From Meconema thalassinum (taxonomy: Eukaryota > Arthropoda > Insecta > Orthoptera > Tettigoniidae), in NCBI GenBank assembly GCA_946902985.2, contig OX336389.2:1078227788-1078291787 (forward strand): a DNA stretch of 64,000 nucleotides. The letters run 5' to 3'. The translations under genes and the position numbers were made by a program. The notes under the pieces are model-generated. The model saw only the letters and a program-made list of their open reading frames with translations, was not told the DNA's origin and did not search any database. This document shows, one piece after another, positions 42,001-53,428 of this stretch (position 1 is the first letter of the stretch; every line of letters starts with the position of its first letter).

Positions 42001-42886
42001 AATCATGGTTTTCGAACCAAAATAGGTTTTACACCTTTTCGACACTGGCATCATCGTCAATAGGGCATCGCAACAAAAGAATAACATATCAAACGAAGCT
42101 ATAACTTTTTCGGTTTGCCAAATATTAGCAAAAATGTCAACATACACATATTTACCCCAAATTTCGTTTCCAATAATCCACCGATTAAATATAATAACCT
42201 CACCATCAGATAGAGCGGAAAACATACCATGCAAAAGAAGCTTCGTTCGACCCTCTACGACTGTTCCTTCCCCCAATGATCACCCCATATTCGTAATTCT
42301 CAGGGACTCACAACTTGCTTTACTGCCTAGCTCTCTCACTACAACACTACTGTTGGTTTTGTCCTAGAGGCTTGAAACTTGGTTTGTTGGTTGAGGGGGT
42401 AAAGACCATTGATTTATGGCATACAAATATTTTTGTAAAATTCCTAGGTTCCAAAATAGAGCTAATGTCATAATTGAACGTTTTTGAAAAAAAAAACTTT
42501 CGTTCTAACGATAAAGGACATAGAGACAATTCGTTTAAACCATTGCACAACGTTCTACAGGGTCTTTCACTCAAGGTGCGGCCAGCCCAGCGCTCCAGGT
42601 AGACTGTGGGGCTATAAAGGTCAGACGAGCATATCGCAGCATATGTCATAATTAAGATAAGGAAGAAGTGCTGTTGGATTGATGTTTCGGAGCAGCGCTG
42701 GAACAGTTGCAATGCAGGGTTTACCGAGTAAAGTTGACTTTCTTATTTCGTTTATAGCCTATTTAATGTTATAAGTGTTATAAGTTTATAACGTGTGTAC
42801 GTGTTAGTGGTTATTGATTAATTGTTATTGTGTTCCAAAATTTTATAACGTGTTATTGCTAAGTGTTAAAGCCTATTGGTTCAATA

Positions 42887-43924
42887 ATGCCTCATCCTGC
42901 GTACACATTAGAACAAAAGATTTTCATGTACGACACTTATGTATTGACGAATTCCTGTAGAGAAGTTAGAAGGCGGTATATAGGAAAATTTCCAGGTGCG
43001 ACCATTCCAAATAGAGAAACTGTTAGAAGACTTGTCAACAAATTTAGAAGTACAGATTCGATTCTGGTTGGAAAACGAAGAGTAAAAAAGCGAGTGCTTA
43101 CTGAGGAGAAATTAGGCGAGGTAGGGGAAATGTTACCACGTACTCCTACAAAATCACTCAAAAAACTTTCGCAGCAAACATAAATTTCGATTACCTCAGC
43201 GGGGCGGGCTACAAAAATGTTAAAATAGAAACCATACTGGATTACTGTTGTTCAAGAGTTGCTTCCACGTGATAATGAGAGCAGGGTAAATATTTGTAAC
43301 TGGGTTTTACGGGGTGTTGATGATGGGGTACTTGATCCGAAATTAATAATATTCTCTGATGAAGCATGGTTCCATTTAAGTGGACATGTTTCAAGTTAGA
43401 ATAACAGGTACTGGTCTTCAGAAAAAAAACTGTTAATTTCATACATCAAACACCCCTACATGCTGTGAAAATGGGAGTGTGGGCGGCAGTAACTGCAGAC
43501 ATGATAATAGGGCCTATATTTTTTGAAACCACAATCACTGGGCAGAGATATAGGGATGACATTCTCGTGCCACTTTTTGAACAATTGACGGACACTGAAT
43601 GCCAATCTGGATATTTCCAGCAGGACTCTGCAACTGCCCATACGGCTAACGAGTCATTAGATTTAATTGAGGAAATATTCGACAACAGGGTAATTAGTAA
43701 ACCATTGTGGCCCGCAAGATCCCCAGATCTTACGGTTTGCGATTTTTCTGAAAAATAAGGTTTATGCAACAAACCCTCACACTCTAGATGAACTCAAACA
43801 GAATATAACCAAAGAAATTGAGGCTATCTCGGTAGACGAACTGAAGCGTGTAAATGAAAATTTCCTTAGACGATGCCAGAAATGTGTAGATGCAGGTGGA
43901 GGACATTTTCAACATCTTCTGTGA
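42887..43924 (+). pseudogene. Tc1/mariner-like transposase, multiple lesions
   Basis: The helix-turn-helix N-terminus starts MPHPAYTLEQKIFMYDTYVL and includes NRETVRRLVNKFR. The catalytic domain has IIFSDEAWFHL (first Asp), YFQQDSATAHTA (second Asp) and WPARSPDLTVCDF (third acid), giving a DD34D-like spacing. Lesions: TAA at 43181-43183, a weakly conserved stretch to about 43230, a TAG near 43397, a frameshift in the A run near 43425 and another near 43750. The last exon-like piece, ending AGGGHFQHLL with TGA at 43922-43924, is the normal C-terminus. The length fits a ~340-residue enzyme. Confidence 0.82.
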
Positions 43925-44001
43925 CAAGGTGGGTAATTATTTTACTTTGATTATGTGTTATTATGTGTACTCGTTATTTACATGTGATTTGTACGGGTGC
44001 T

Positions 44002-44070
44002 CTCTCGACCCTAAGCTCAGCGAGCTGCCTCTACGCGCCGCCGGCAGCTCGCTGAGCTTAGGGTCGAGAG
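44002..44070. other. Perfect 27-bp inverted repeat (hairpin) in the mariner 3' untranslated region
   Basis: CTCTCGACCCTAAGCTCAGC and seven more bases (44002-44028) pair perfectly with 44044-44070 around a 15-nt GC-rich loop. No mismatch in 27 bp is striking in a decayed element. It could be a recent small insertion, a strong RNA hairpin, or a spontaneous inverted duplication. Confidence 0.9.
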
Positions 44071-44222
44071 TCCGAAGCATCAATCCACAGCACTTCCTTC
44101 CTTATCTTTATTATGACATATGCTGTGACAACAGCGCGCTGTGATATGCTCGTCTGTCCTTTATAGCTGCATGTTCTACCTAGAGCGCTGGGCTGGCCGC
44201 ACCTTGAGTGAAAGACCCTGTA

Positions 44223-44906
44223 TCATGTTTGGTTTGAGAAATATCACCTACTTTCAAACACAAAAAATTCAGACAATTTAAAAAAAATAACGATTGATCC
44301 ATAGGAAAGAGGGCGTCACCCCGAGTCCTTCGACACCTCATTTGTCAAAATACGACCATGCGTTCGAGAGATATCTAAAATCTTACTTGGCTGAGAATTT
44401 ACAGTCGGGTTCAAAAAAAAAGTGTCAGCGTTTAAACTGTCACTGCTCCCCTACTTACACAAAACCGAAAATTGAATGCATTATTTAAGGCAACTCTATC
44501 CGAACATTGCCGGAGACTGTCGATGGTTAACGAGTGCATTAGAAGTGGGAGGTGGGGATAGCAATTAATAAAAAAAAAAGACATACACATACAATATCTC
44601 TATTAATTTAATTTAAATATTTTTACTGTATATAGACATAGAATATAACTCTCTAGCTCTTTACGATTGCTTGCTATAGTTTTTAAAGGATGACTATACA
44701 TCTAGTAGAGAAATCCCTAGAAAGTATGTTAAGACTCGCTCTATGCGGTACGAGGACCCGTTACACAATAATTTTGGCTCGACGAAGTTCATTATCTATA
44801 TCCAATAGTTTTTCCTCATATCCAATATAACCAGCCAGTTTAAAGGCATGCAATTGCTGAAACCGCCGGATTAGCTTACTGGGATTGTTCCAGTAGACAA
44901 ATTTAA
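44223..44906. other. Diverged core repeat and AT-rich spacer
   Basis: 44310-44385 reads GGGCGTCACCCCGAGTCCTT, CGACACCTCATTTGTC and CCATGCGTTCGAGAGATAT, the recurring core shared with 25330-25400 and 35840-35890. The remainder (44390-44906) is AT-rich with no recognised gene. Confidence 0.6.
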
Positions 44907-45444
44907 CTAATTAATTTTAGGTGTAAACAGAGCATTACCATTATCATCTTTATTATCATCATCATCATCATCATCATCATCATTATCACCATCAGCATTA
45001 TAATCATTATCACTATTACTATCTAGTCCTTTTTGACCTTCTTGCAATACCACCTCTTGCATAGTCTGTGTTGCCTTTGATAGTGTTGATGGCTTTTGAG
45101 ACGTTGAAGATGGATTAAACATATCTTTTAGAGAAGATGATTCAGCTTTTTAACATCAAAAAAGGCTCTATCTTGAGTAGCAATATCTTTTTCTCTGACT
45201 TGCTTTTTAGCATTTTGATATTTTTTGTCAACAGCAATCGTGGTTCCTTTAGAGCACTACATTGATGATCACTCACACTTAAAACCTCACCATTTCTACT
45301 TTTCAGATTGTCTCGACATCCTCTTAAACTCTCTTTTGAGCATCGCCAGAATATTATTCCATCCACATTCTGACGTTTATAGTTATAAGAGTAGCCTTTA
45401 TAGAGTGCACGTTGTTTACCTTGGTTGGCTGTAGTAAGCTCCAT
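44907..45444 (-). pseudogene. FLYWCH zinc-finger fragment of a Mutator-like element
   Basis: The frame 45142-45444 starts MELTTANQGKQRALYKGYSY and has IIFWRCSKESLRGCRDNLKS with a later DHQCSA. This matches the FLYWCH domain, a zinc-binding fold (Cys-Cys-His-Cys/His) linked to Mutator-like transposases. It ends at a stop at 45142. A second frame (44907-45122) reads MFNPSSTSQKPSTLSK and a run of nine Asp from a CAT-type microsatellite; it is offset, so the pair may be one frameshifted gene. No transposase core follows. The start is supported by the matching start at 26559 in the inverted copy. Confidence 0.6.
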
Positions 45445-45514
45445 AGTAGTAACTAACCTGTCAGTATCATTTTCATACTATAAAGGTTACAACTGTTCTG
45501 GTGATGGAGTGACT

Positions 45515-45790
45515 TACCATAAGCTTTTATGTTGGCTTATGTGTTGGCTTATGTGTTGGCTTATATATATTGGCTTATGTATTGGCTTATGTATTGGCTT
45601 ATGTGTTGGCTTATGTATTGGCTTATGAATTGGCTTATGTGTTGGCTTATGTATTGGCTTATGTATTAGCCTATGCATTGGGTTATGTATTGGCTTATGT
45701 ATTAGCCTAAGTATTGGGTTATGTATTGGCTTATATATTGGCTTATGTGTGTTGGCTTATGTGTTGGCTTATGTATTCGCTTATTTGACT
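45515..45790 (+). repeat. GGCTTATG minisatellite
   Basis: About 25 units of TTGGCTTATGTG/TTGGCTTATGTA, 10-12 bp each, with a few CCTA variants near 45665-45715. It is the complement of the array at 26375-26480 and sits the same distance upstream of the FLYWCH start, so it is probably a subterminal repeat of that element. Confidence 0.85.
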
Positions 45791-46104
45791 AGTTTTTTTC
45801 AATGCATGTAGTGGCTTATTCTCCTGGTCTTGGAAAATAGCATAGCCCTTGTTTGTAAGCAAGCAACAACAATAACACAACAAGATTCCAAAAAATCTAG
45901 AATACTATTAGGTTAATCATTAACCCTCAACTCCTACCCTTGCCTCTATCCCACTCCTAGTTATAAACATTATATTTTTTAAACTTTTCTAAAAAAATAT
46001 TTGGAAAGCTGTTCAAACTAAAAATCCTAAAAAGTCATATGTTAACTCTTACCTCTATCCCCAGTCCATTCCGCGTTCTCACGATTGTTAAAAACACCTG
46101 CATC

Positions 46105-46335
46105 ACAGGACGTCATACGTCTGCAAGATTTTGTTTGTTTCTGAAAAAATCACGTTTCGCACGCTTGCTTTTTGTAACGCTGCACCTCGCATCCGGGTGC
46201 AACGTTTGCATCACGTGACGTCATACGCTGCAAGATGTTGCTTGTTTCTGCTAGAATCATGTTCCGCACGCTTGCTTTTTGTAACGCTGCACCTTGCATT
46301 CGGTTGTAACACTTGCATCGCTTGACGTCATACGC
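46105..46335 (+). repeat. Two tandem ~117-bp units with TGACGTCA-like sites
   Basis: Both units carry GACGTCATACG, GCAAGAT, TTGTTTCTG and CGCACGCTTGCTTTTTGTAA in order. A third partial GACGTCATACGCGG begins at about 46323. The CACGTGACGTCA at 46213-46224 combines E-box-like and CRE-like sites; any function is inference. Confidence 0.75.
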
Positions 46336-46465
46336 GGTGGTGGTGGAGCGGTAGAGGTAGAGCAGTGGTGGAGAGAGCTGTGGTGGTGGAGCGGTAAAGG
46401 AAGAACGGTGGAGGTGGAGTGGTAGAGCTAGAGCGGTGGAGGTGGATCGGTAGTGGTAGAACAGA
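46336..46465 (+). repeat. GTGGAGCGGTAGAG degenerate repeat
   Basis: A purine-rich tract made of GGTGGAGCGGTAGAGGTAGA-like units on one strand, 6-24-bp periodicity, with related units near 46760-46800. Low complexity; no gene. Confidence 0.6.
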
Positions 46466-46849
46466 GGTGGGTAAACGTTAAACGAAGGTTCGCGAGATAT
46501 TGGATATTTTTAGAAATCCCCGGCAGATGATCTAGTAGGTTAGGTTATGTTAAGCTATGGCCACCATGTTGTTTTTTCGGCTACCCTCTTTGACCGATCA
46601 ATAAAGATTGCTCGGCTAACCTCCACCACCCCTCTCTAGCCATCTTTGCTCGATCAATTAAAGATACTCCCTGCTCGGCTACCCTGATAAATAAATAATA
46701 ACTAATAAAATAAATAAATAAATAATAATCACCGTCATCTCTCTAATCACCACCATCAGTGGTAAAGGTACAGTGGTAGAGGTAAAGAGGTAGAGGTAGA
46801 GCCACGACGCAGGTGTGTGCGCGGGTTATAGGCGATTATTTTTCTACGA

Positions 46850-47860
46850 TTACGAGTCATATGACACCTCACGTGTCCAAATCCGATTAATGGTTCACGA
46901 GATATTAAAATGTCGATGACCTTTTAGTTTTGGGGCATTTGGATAAATCATGAGCCAATGAAAAGGGGACTTTTCCCCAAGTCATATGATCCCTCACGTG
47001 TCCAAATCCGATTATTGGTTCACGAGATATTAAAAAGCCGATGACGTTTTAGTTTCGGAGTATTTGGGTAAATGCGTGGGCCATAGGAAAGGGGGCTTTG
47101 CCTCAAGTCATATGACACCTAACGGGTCCAAATCCGATTATTGGTTTATAGAATCTCAGGTCGATAACCTCGCAGTTTCGGGTAGTTTTGGTAAACTCAT
47201 AGGCCATGGGACAGGGAACTTCGCGCCGAGGAATTTGTAACCTCGCGTGTCCAAATCCGATCATTGGTTAGCGATATATTAAAAAGTCGATGACCTTTTA
47301 GTTTTGGATAATTTCGGTAAATGAATGAACCGTAGGAAAAGTATGGGGGTCATGCCGAGTAATGAGACACGGCGCGTGTCCAAATCCGATCAGTGGTTAG
47401 CGAGAAATTTAGAAACCGATGATCTTTAAGTTTTAGGTATTTTCGGTAACTGAATGAACCATTGGAAAAGAGAGGGGGGCATCCCGTGTAATTAGACTTC
47501 TCACGTGTCCATATCCGATCATTGGTTAGTGTTATATTAAAAAGCCGATGACCTTTTAGTTTTGGATTCTTTGGTTAAATTAGGAGGGGGATATAGGAAA
47601 GAAGGGGCGAATCCCGAGTCCTAGGACATATCATACGTCCAAATCCGATCATTAGTTGTCGAGATATTAAAAAGCCGATTAACTTTTAGTTTTGGGTTGT
47701 TTGGATAAATTAGGGGGGCTATAGGAAAAGAGGAGGCATATCCCCGAGTCCAAGGACACCTCATACGTCCAAATCCGATCATTGGTTCGGGAAATATCGT
47801 TATTCGCCGCTTGGGTAGTTTTTGATCACGCCTCGAGGGTGAGATTAGGTTAGGTTGACC
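46850..47860 (+). repeat. ~115-120-bp tandem array related to the 32-kb array
   Basis: About eight units, each with CTCACGTGTCCAAATCCGAT, ATTGGTTCACGAGATATTAA, GCCGATGACCTTTTAGTTTT and a CCATAGGAAAGGGGG-like end. The portion GAGTCC...GACACCTCAT...GTCC...GGTTC...GAGATATTA is shared with the array at 32200. The unit-to-unit identity is about 75-85%, lower than in the 32-kb array. Confidence 0.8.
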
Positions 47861-50800
47861 TACAGCCACGATCTTGTTGGGTTAGGCTAGGGTATCTAAT
47901 AAATAATCATTTGAAAAGTCCGCCATTCAAAAGTGCAGTTGCGCGCGGTGGCCATCCACCAATCACGTACTGCCCCCGTAAATTGAATTATACTGAGACC
48001 GCGATGGCTGTATTGGCATATATGAATAAAGTTATGGCTGTCATAGTTGTGACGTGGATATTCATGACGTAGGCACGGATGACGCAGACTTTATGTAAGT
48101 AGGCTGGTTAAGCTGAGATTCTTGGTGACGTCATGATTTTGTTCGAGAAAGATCTGAGATTTACGACGCAGTCGCAGGGAAACATGGAATTGTGCTGAGG
48201 AAGAAGTTACGCTATTGGAGGAGAGACTCGAACCAATGAATGATAGTTTGGAGGGAGACGGAGATTACTGAAACTACCATATTTAATTACTTTTGGAATG
48301 CAGAATTGTGGAAATCTATTTTCAGTTATGGCATTGATTTGGAATTTTGAAGAAAGTAATTTTGAGTTTTTGAAATTTGAAAATCCGTCAAGTATAGCCA
48401 AAGTTAGAACGTCTAGCGATGACGGAGAAACAAGCTATGGAAGGGATGGATACGCCCCTTAAGAAGTTGATAAAAGGTCTTGCACAGCAGAGAGAAGCTC
48501 TCATGTGTCTGATATCTCATATCTCATATCCCATTTTCTGGTGTCTCATAGTCGTTTTCGAGTTATTCAGTGAAGCAAGTCGTCTTTAGCGTGTGGTAGA
48601 GCCCACCGCATCGAACGAGCACGGAGCCTGCAGCAGTTCCATTTTACGGTTTTTGAAACTAGGCGAAGTTGAAACGCACGCATAAACGAGTCTACAAATA
48701 TATATATCAAGAGTTAGATACTGCCTGTATGCTAATTCTATTGTGCATAGTAATATTGAGGTGTGTAGGAAAGTTGAACATTTTCACGATTATAATTTGG
48801 AAGATATTGGCATTTCAAGACTGCAGACGAAAGTGATTTTCTCGCCACCTGAGAAGCACTTTTATAACACCACATTCTACGCTACGGCTGACACGTGTAT
48901 TGCAACGGTGATACAGAATATTGCATTTGGTCATACAACGCTACATTCTACAATGCAACATTATAATCTGGCAGTTCTTTCGACTACTATTATAACAGAA
49001 GTGGAGATGGAAGGCTAAGACTTTAATGCAATTGGGACATATATCAATGGAGTGAAATAGCAGCATGGAACTTCGCTAATCGTCTTTCTACAAAAGCGAG
49101 CATGTAGTGAACATCCAACTACACTCATGCATCGTAGTCCAACGCTGAATTATATCAAATGGCAGTGGAAATATTTTCATACTCTACGATTATGAATATT
49201 TCTGCGGAAATAATTGCAATAAACTTCATGGCGAATTGCTACCAGAACTTCAGGGAACTATCAAGAGAGGCCAGGGTAGACCCGGCTCACAAATAAGAGT
49301 TTTGCCAGAAGGATGTCTATCGTCTACACGGAGCAGTGCAATTTCCGGAGGAGGAAGCAGTTCTATTCTCCGAGGGCGCTGGTTCCAGGTTCGAGGTCGG
49401 AGCACATCTTTACGTTGGTGAATTGGAACCAACAGCAGTCTTCTTTGGAAATTTTCCTCTAGAACTTCAATCAACAGATAAGGTAGTCGTGAACGTTTCT
49501 TGTATTATTTGAGCCATTTAGCGATATCTGAGCAACCATTTTTCCCATATTTTCTGTCCCATATATTTTGCCCCATATTCTTGCTTGATATTTCTGTACT
49601 CAGTACACTTTGATGATTTATGCCTTTTTCGACGATTTATTAAGCCATTGTTATGTCATTGGCATATTTAAATAATTTTGGATCAGTTGAGACTGATATA
49701 ATATATTCTTTCAGTAATTTGCATATTTTTGTAGTCACGATTTGACTGTAAAGTTAACGATTTTCTATGGCAAATTTGAATTCAGACAGCGTGTCACTTT
49801 ATTAAAGTAATTCTTTTCAGTAAATTACTTTGACCAATTTTCTGTCATCCTCAAGAAAGAAGAATAATTAAATGATTTTAGAGCGTTAAAATCTATTACT
49901 CTATCGACGATCTTGGAAATACTAGTCGTTTTATGAACATGATTGCAACATAGACATTTATCGTCAGTTCTGAAATACCATTGCATTATAGACAATTTTA
50001 TGAAATATGAACTTTGAGTACGATTTATTGAATACACTATAGTAATGAACATTTGATAGGAATTTTTCTCAATTCTAGATTGGAACAATAGTGTTTGCAT
50101 TCCACAGTCTAATTGTATTCTATTCGACTATTTATGCAGTTTAGATGAACTTTGATTGATGATAGTATTTGTATACTACGATACTTTGAAGATATTAATC
50201 TCAATTTTGATAGACCAGGAAGGCGTGTCTAATCGTATTTGCTATAAAATTTATTTGTGATTGGCAAATTTTTACTTCATATCGATTCATGAATGAAACC
50301 CACGAAGGTTAAATATAACAACAGTTTTGATACAATTAATGAATATAAGAATTTTTAAAGTGGAACTATGGATGTATAATCGTTAGTTCAGTGGACGTGT
50401 AAAAGTCGCTGATGAATAATGCCCTTGAATAAGCGAAGGAGGTGCCCACAGGAATATTAATGATGTTGAAGAATTTGTAAGTGGAGGTTTTTGTATGTAT
50501 TGTGGAAGATTTTGATGCCATATATAATGAAATATATGATGAATTCTGGGCCTATTTTGTGCAAATTTGTGCGTTTGAGCGAGGTATTTTTCCGCTGAGT
50601 ATATTGTCCAGGTCCTTTGAAAATTAATCATGTGAAGTTGCTGTTAAAATTAACAAGAGTGTTTAAATAATTTGAGATAACGATTTTGAACGGAGGTTAC
50701 CGTCACAAATAATAATAATAATTATTAAACCTTATTAAACCTGAATCTAACATTTGAATATAACTAACCTTCATTGGTCGATTCCCGTGGCTCATAATCA

Positions 50801-52250
50801 CCAGATTCACGGTCACGTAAAACTATAATCTTCCTTTTTCATTGGTCGATTATATTACCACGATTTAAGTAATTATCAACCGGATAGACGTGTGGTTTAA
50901 TGTATTTCTAAAATAAATAATATAAATATTGTAAATAAATATGTAAATATCTTTAATAATAATTTGATATGAAAGGGATTAATAGAGGCTTGTATAAATT
51001 TTTCAATTGTCGTTTGACAATGTTATAAACAATTAATAATTGTTATAAATAATTAATGAACATTTGTTATAAACATTTAGCGTTTTGTTATTATACTCTA
51101 AACAACGCTAGTTGAACATTTGGATTATACAATTAAACAAGTTTTGGGATTATTAGAGTAATCCAGTGATATTTGAATGGAGCATTTGAAAGATTTGCGT
51201 GATAATATTTGAGTTGAGTTGAGGACATTTAAAGTGTTTGAAAAGGAGCTAGGCTCTGAGGTAACTAGCATATGCTAACGTTGGCTGGACAGGTGGGTCC
51301 ATTTGACGATGCGAGCATGCGACATGGTGTAGGGTGTATCGCAGCTGGCCTGACAACTGTATGATAGAGGCCAAGGTCACCTACATAGCAGGCTTGCGGT
51401 TATAAATAAAATGTGATGTTTATGAAAAAGGAAAACAATTGCTACATATCTCGTCCCAACTCCCTTTTCCATTCCAAGTGTATTATTATTATTACGTTCT
51501 TTAGAGCTAGAAAGCTGAAATATTGTATGCAAAGTCTACAAGTCCTATAGGAGGACATGATTACATCGACAATGGCTTCTGATTGCCACGTTTATTTTGT
51601 TGTTCAATTTTTGTTAAATTATTCCTTTATGTGAAATAAATTATTGTACAGTTTAAAGTTTCTTGTTTCCGTCTTGGTTCATTTTAAATATCGTGGTGGA
51701 GGTTATTGTGAGGGCATACTTTAAGTGATCCAGTTGGCAACCCATACCCGAGATAAATTTGAATAGGTAAGTAAAGGTAAGTATGAACCCCCGTATATTT
51801 TGGTGTGTTCCACAATAATTTCTTGTTAACTACTGTGCTCTAATCTCGATAGTATCTGTCAGTGCCATTTTCATTGATGTAGCTGTGCCGGTGCGATTGA
51901 TTATTGGCAATCCGATTGAGGGGGCGGATATCTGACAGCCTACTATCCGGGTTAACGGGGACAGTACGCGCGGCTGTAGTCAAGGTGGGGGTGGTTACAC
52001 CCTGCCTTAGACCACTACTAGTGACCATAGCTTAACCTAGCCTAACCTAACGAGATGTGCATTTGCGGCTCTTGTAAGACGGTGAGCTTTTTTAATGATT
52101 ATTTATCGAGTATTTACTATTGACATATCGATTATTGATCAACTACTAAGTCATTGACCTCGGTTCTACAGCATCTAACTCTACACACCTCCACACAAGA
52201 TGGCGGCTGTAGCTTAACTTAAACAAGGCTAACCTAACAAGATGACAGTC
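47861..52250. other. AT-rich stretch without recognisable gene; possible old LTR near 51180-51690
   Basis: No recognised protein on either strand. TTATAAATAAAA near 51402 followed 250 bp later by polyadenylation-like AAATAAATTATTG and then CGTGGTGGAGGTTATTG at 51693 resembles the U3-R-U5 and primer-site order of an LTR. No second copy is in the window, so I do not call it as an element. Short TTAGG-complement runs occur near 52030. Confidence 0.4.
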
Positions 52251-52254
52251 GTAG

Positions 52255-52366
52255 CTTACTACAGCTTTCTTTGTTCCTACGTTTCTCCAGAAACCAAATT
52301 TGTCTTCACCCAACTCTGTTCCTATATGACTTTTCAATCCTCTTGTAAATTATTTTAGATACAGAG
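52255..52366 (-). repeat. RTE-like LINE fragment (intact insertion site)
   Basis: It matches the LINE at 54548-54591 joined to 60364-60420: TTTCTCCAGAAACCAAATTT, TCTTCACCCAACTCTGTTCC and CTTGTAAATTATTTTAGATA. It is thus the same LINE segment without the BEL insertion and fixes the BEL boundaries. About 110 bp; no coding potential alone. Confidence 0.8.
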
Positions 52367-53022
52367 ATAGCCTACATGAAAATGAGAGGGACTTGGTAGA
52401 TCAAATGTTAAAAACGACGACCTTAAGTGTTTTGACAACCACTCAGTTGCGATAATATCAGGTAAAGGAGGGGTCACCCTGTTGGCATTTGGGATAGATT
52501 TTCGTGAATTGCTGTACATTTCATTAATTTTATGTAATATCATCAGTAATCAGTTGTTTTGAATTTTGAGGTAAATATGATGTATTTAATTGTATGTCAG
52601 ATAATCTGTGTTATAGTGCTGCCTGTAGTAACACACAAATTTTAACTATTAGAGATAGGATTGAGAGAGTGGTAGGGTGACTTGGTAATTAGCTAGTGGG
52701 TAATAAGACATAAAAATAAAAGATTCCCTAGGTCTCGGATATAGTCGGGGTTGGAATATAGCAAAAGTTGCTCCAGTGAGTCTATAAGAAAAAAAGAAAA
52801 AAAAAGTGTTCTGCACAAGCAAGTGGGTTTAAATCTGGTTAATTTAGTGATAAATCCCAGAAAATCACGGGCACAATAGTGAAGTAAGAATCTGTTCCAG
52901 CAGTCGCTAGCAATGAGTCGTTATCTCTAGTACGTGTTGGCACACGGATATTATATTACTGATGATAAAACATCTATTGTCACCGATTTACTTCTATAGT
53001 TAAAAATGGGAATAATAGCCCT

Positions 53023-53395
53023 TGTAACAACCGGGAGAACAAATGAAAACACTCAATCAACATACTACGAGTATTTTGTACATTCTTCTATACATCAATT
53101 ACAATCAGAGTAGCCTCTTCTTTTCTAACGATCTACCCCTCATAGTTCATGCCATCACCACTACTATGAGTCCAAAGTTCACGCAGCAACTTTCACTTCC
53201 TTCATCAAGCGCACGCTTCCATAGCGACTACACATAATTTTTTATTCAAGTTGTTTTTTTCTGAACGCCCTGTTAAAACAGGACTCATTAAGTAGATCAT
53301 ACCTGTATGGTAAGTTTACAATTATAATGTTGTTATCAGCAGAATTGTCAACACATAATAAGAAAACACAACATCCTCCCACCTAATTTAACTGA
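53023..53395 (-). repeat. Possible second BEL/Pao LTR fragment
   Basis: TGTAACAACCGGGAGAACAA at 53023 and ...AGAAAACACA at 53370 would be TG...CA ends of a 348-bp LTR. It is followed by ACATCCTCCCACCTAATTTA, very like the sequence beside the BEL LTR at 54733-54755 (CACATCCTCCCACCTAAGCT). This suggests a BEL-type 3' LTR with a scrap of internal DNA, cut off at the LINE 3' end. No second copy is available here. Confidence 0.35.
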
Positions 53396-53428
53396 TAAAG
53401 TTTAGTAGTTAGTTAGTAGTTTGAGTCT

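Larger units (their letters stand above)
42558..44220 (+). mobile_element. Degraded Tc1/mariner-type transposon
   Basis: Inverted ends start CAGGGTCTTTCACTCAAGGT and pair with the complement at 44174-44220 over about 80 bp with some mismatches. TA lies on both sides (42556-42557 and 44221-44222). The 1663-bp element carries one transposase pseudogene and, in its 3' untranslated part, a perfect hairpin. Confidence 0.88.
36462..44385 (+). mobile_element. Degraded partial Polinton/Maverick with terminal repeat region
   Basis: Gene remnants in order: adenain-like protease (minus), pVI-like protein (minus), YVD-repeat protein (minus), packaging ATPase (plus), a conserved Polinton protein (plus) and rve integrase with chromodomain (plus). 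DNA polymerase B and the major capsid protein are not seen, so the left part is lost or replaced at about 36461. After integrase come the conserved module (41585-41905), array units and, past a mariner insertion, a core repeat ending near 44385. Every gene has a stop, a frameshift or an insertion. Polintons are virus-like self-synthesising transposons of eukaryotes. Confidence 0.7.
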
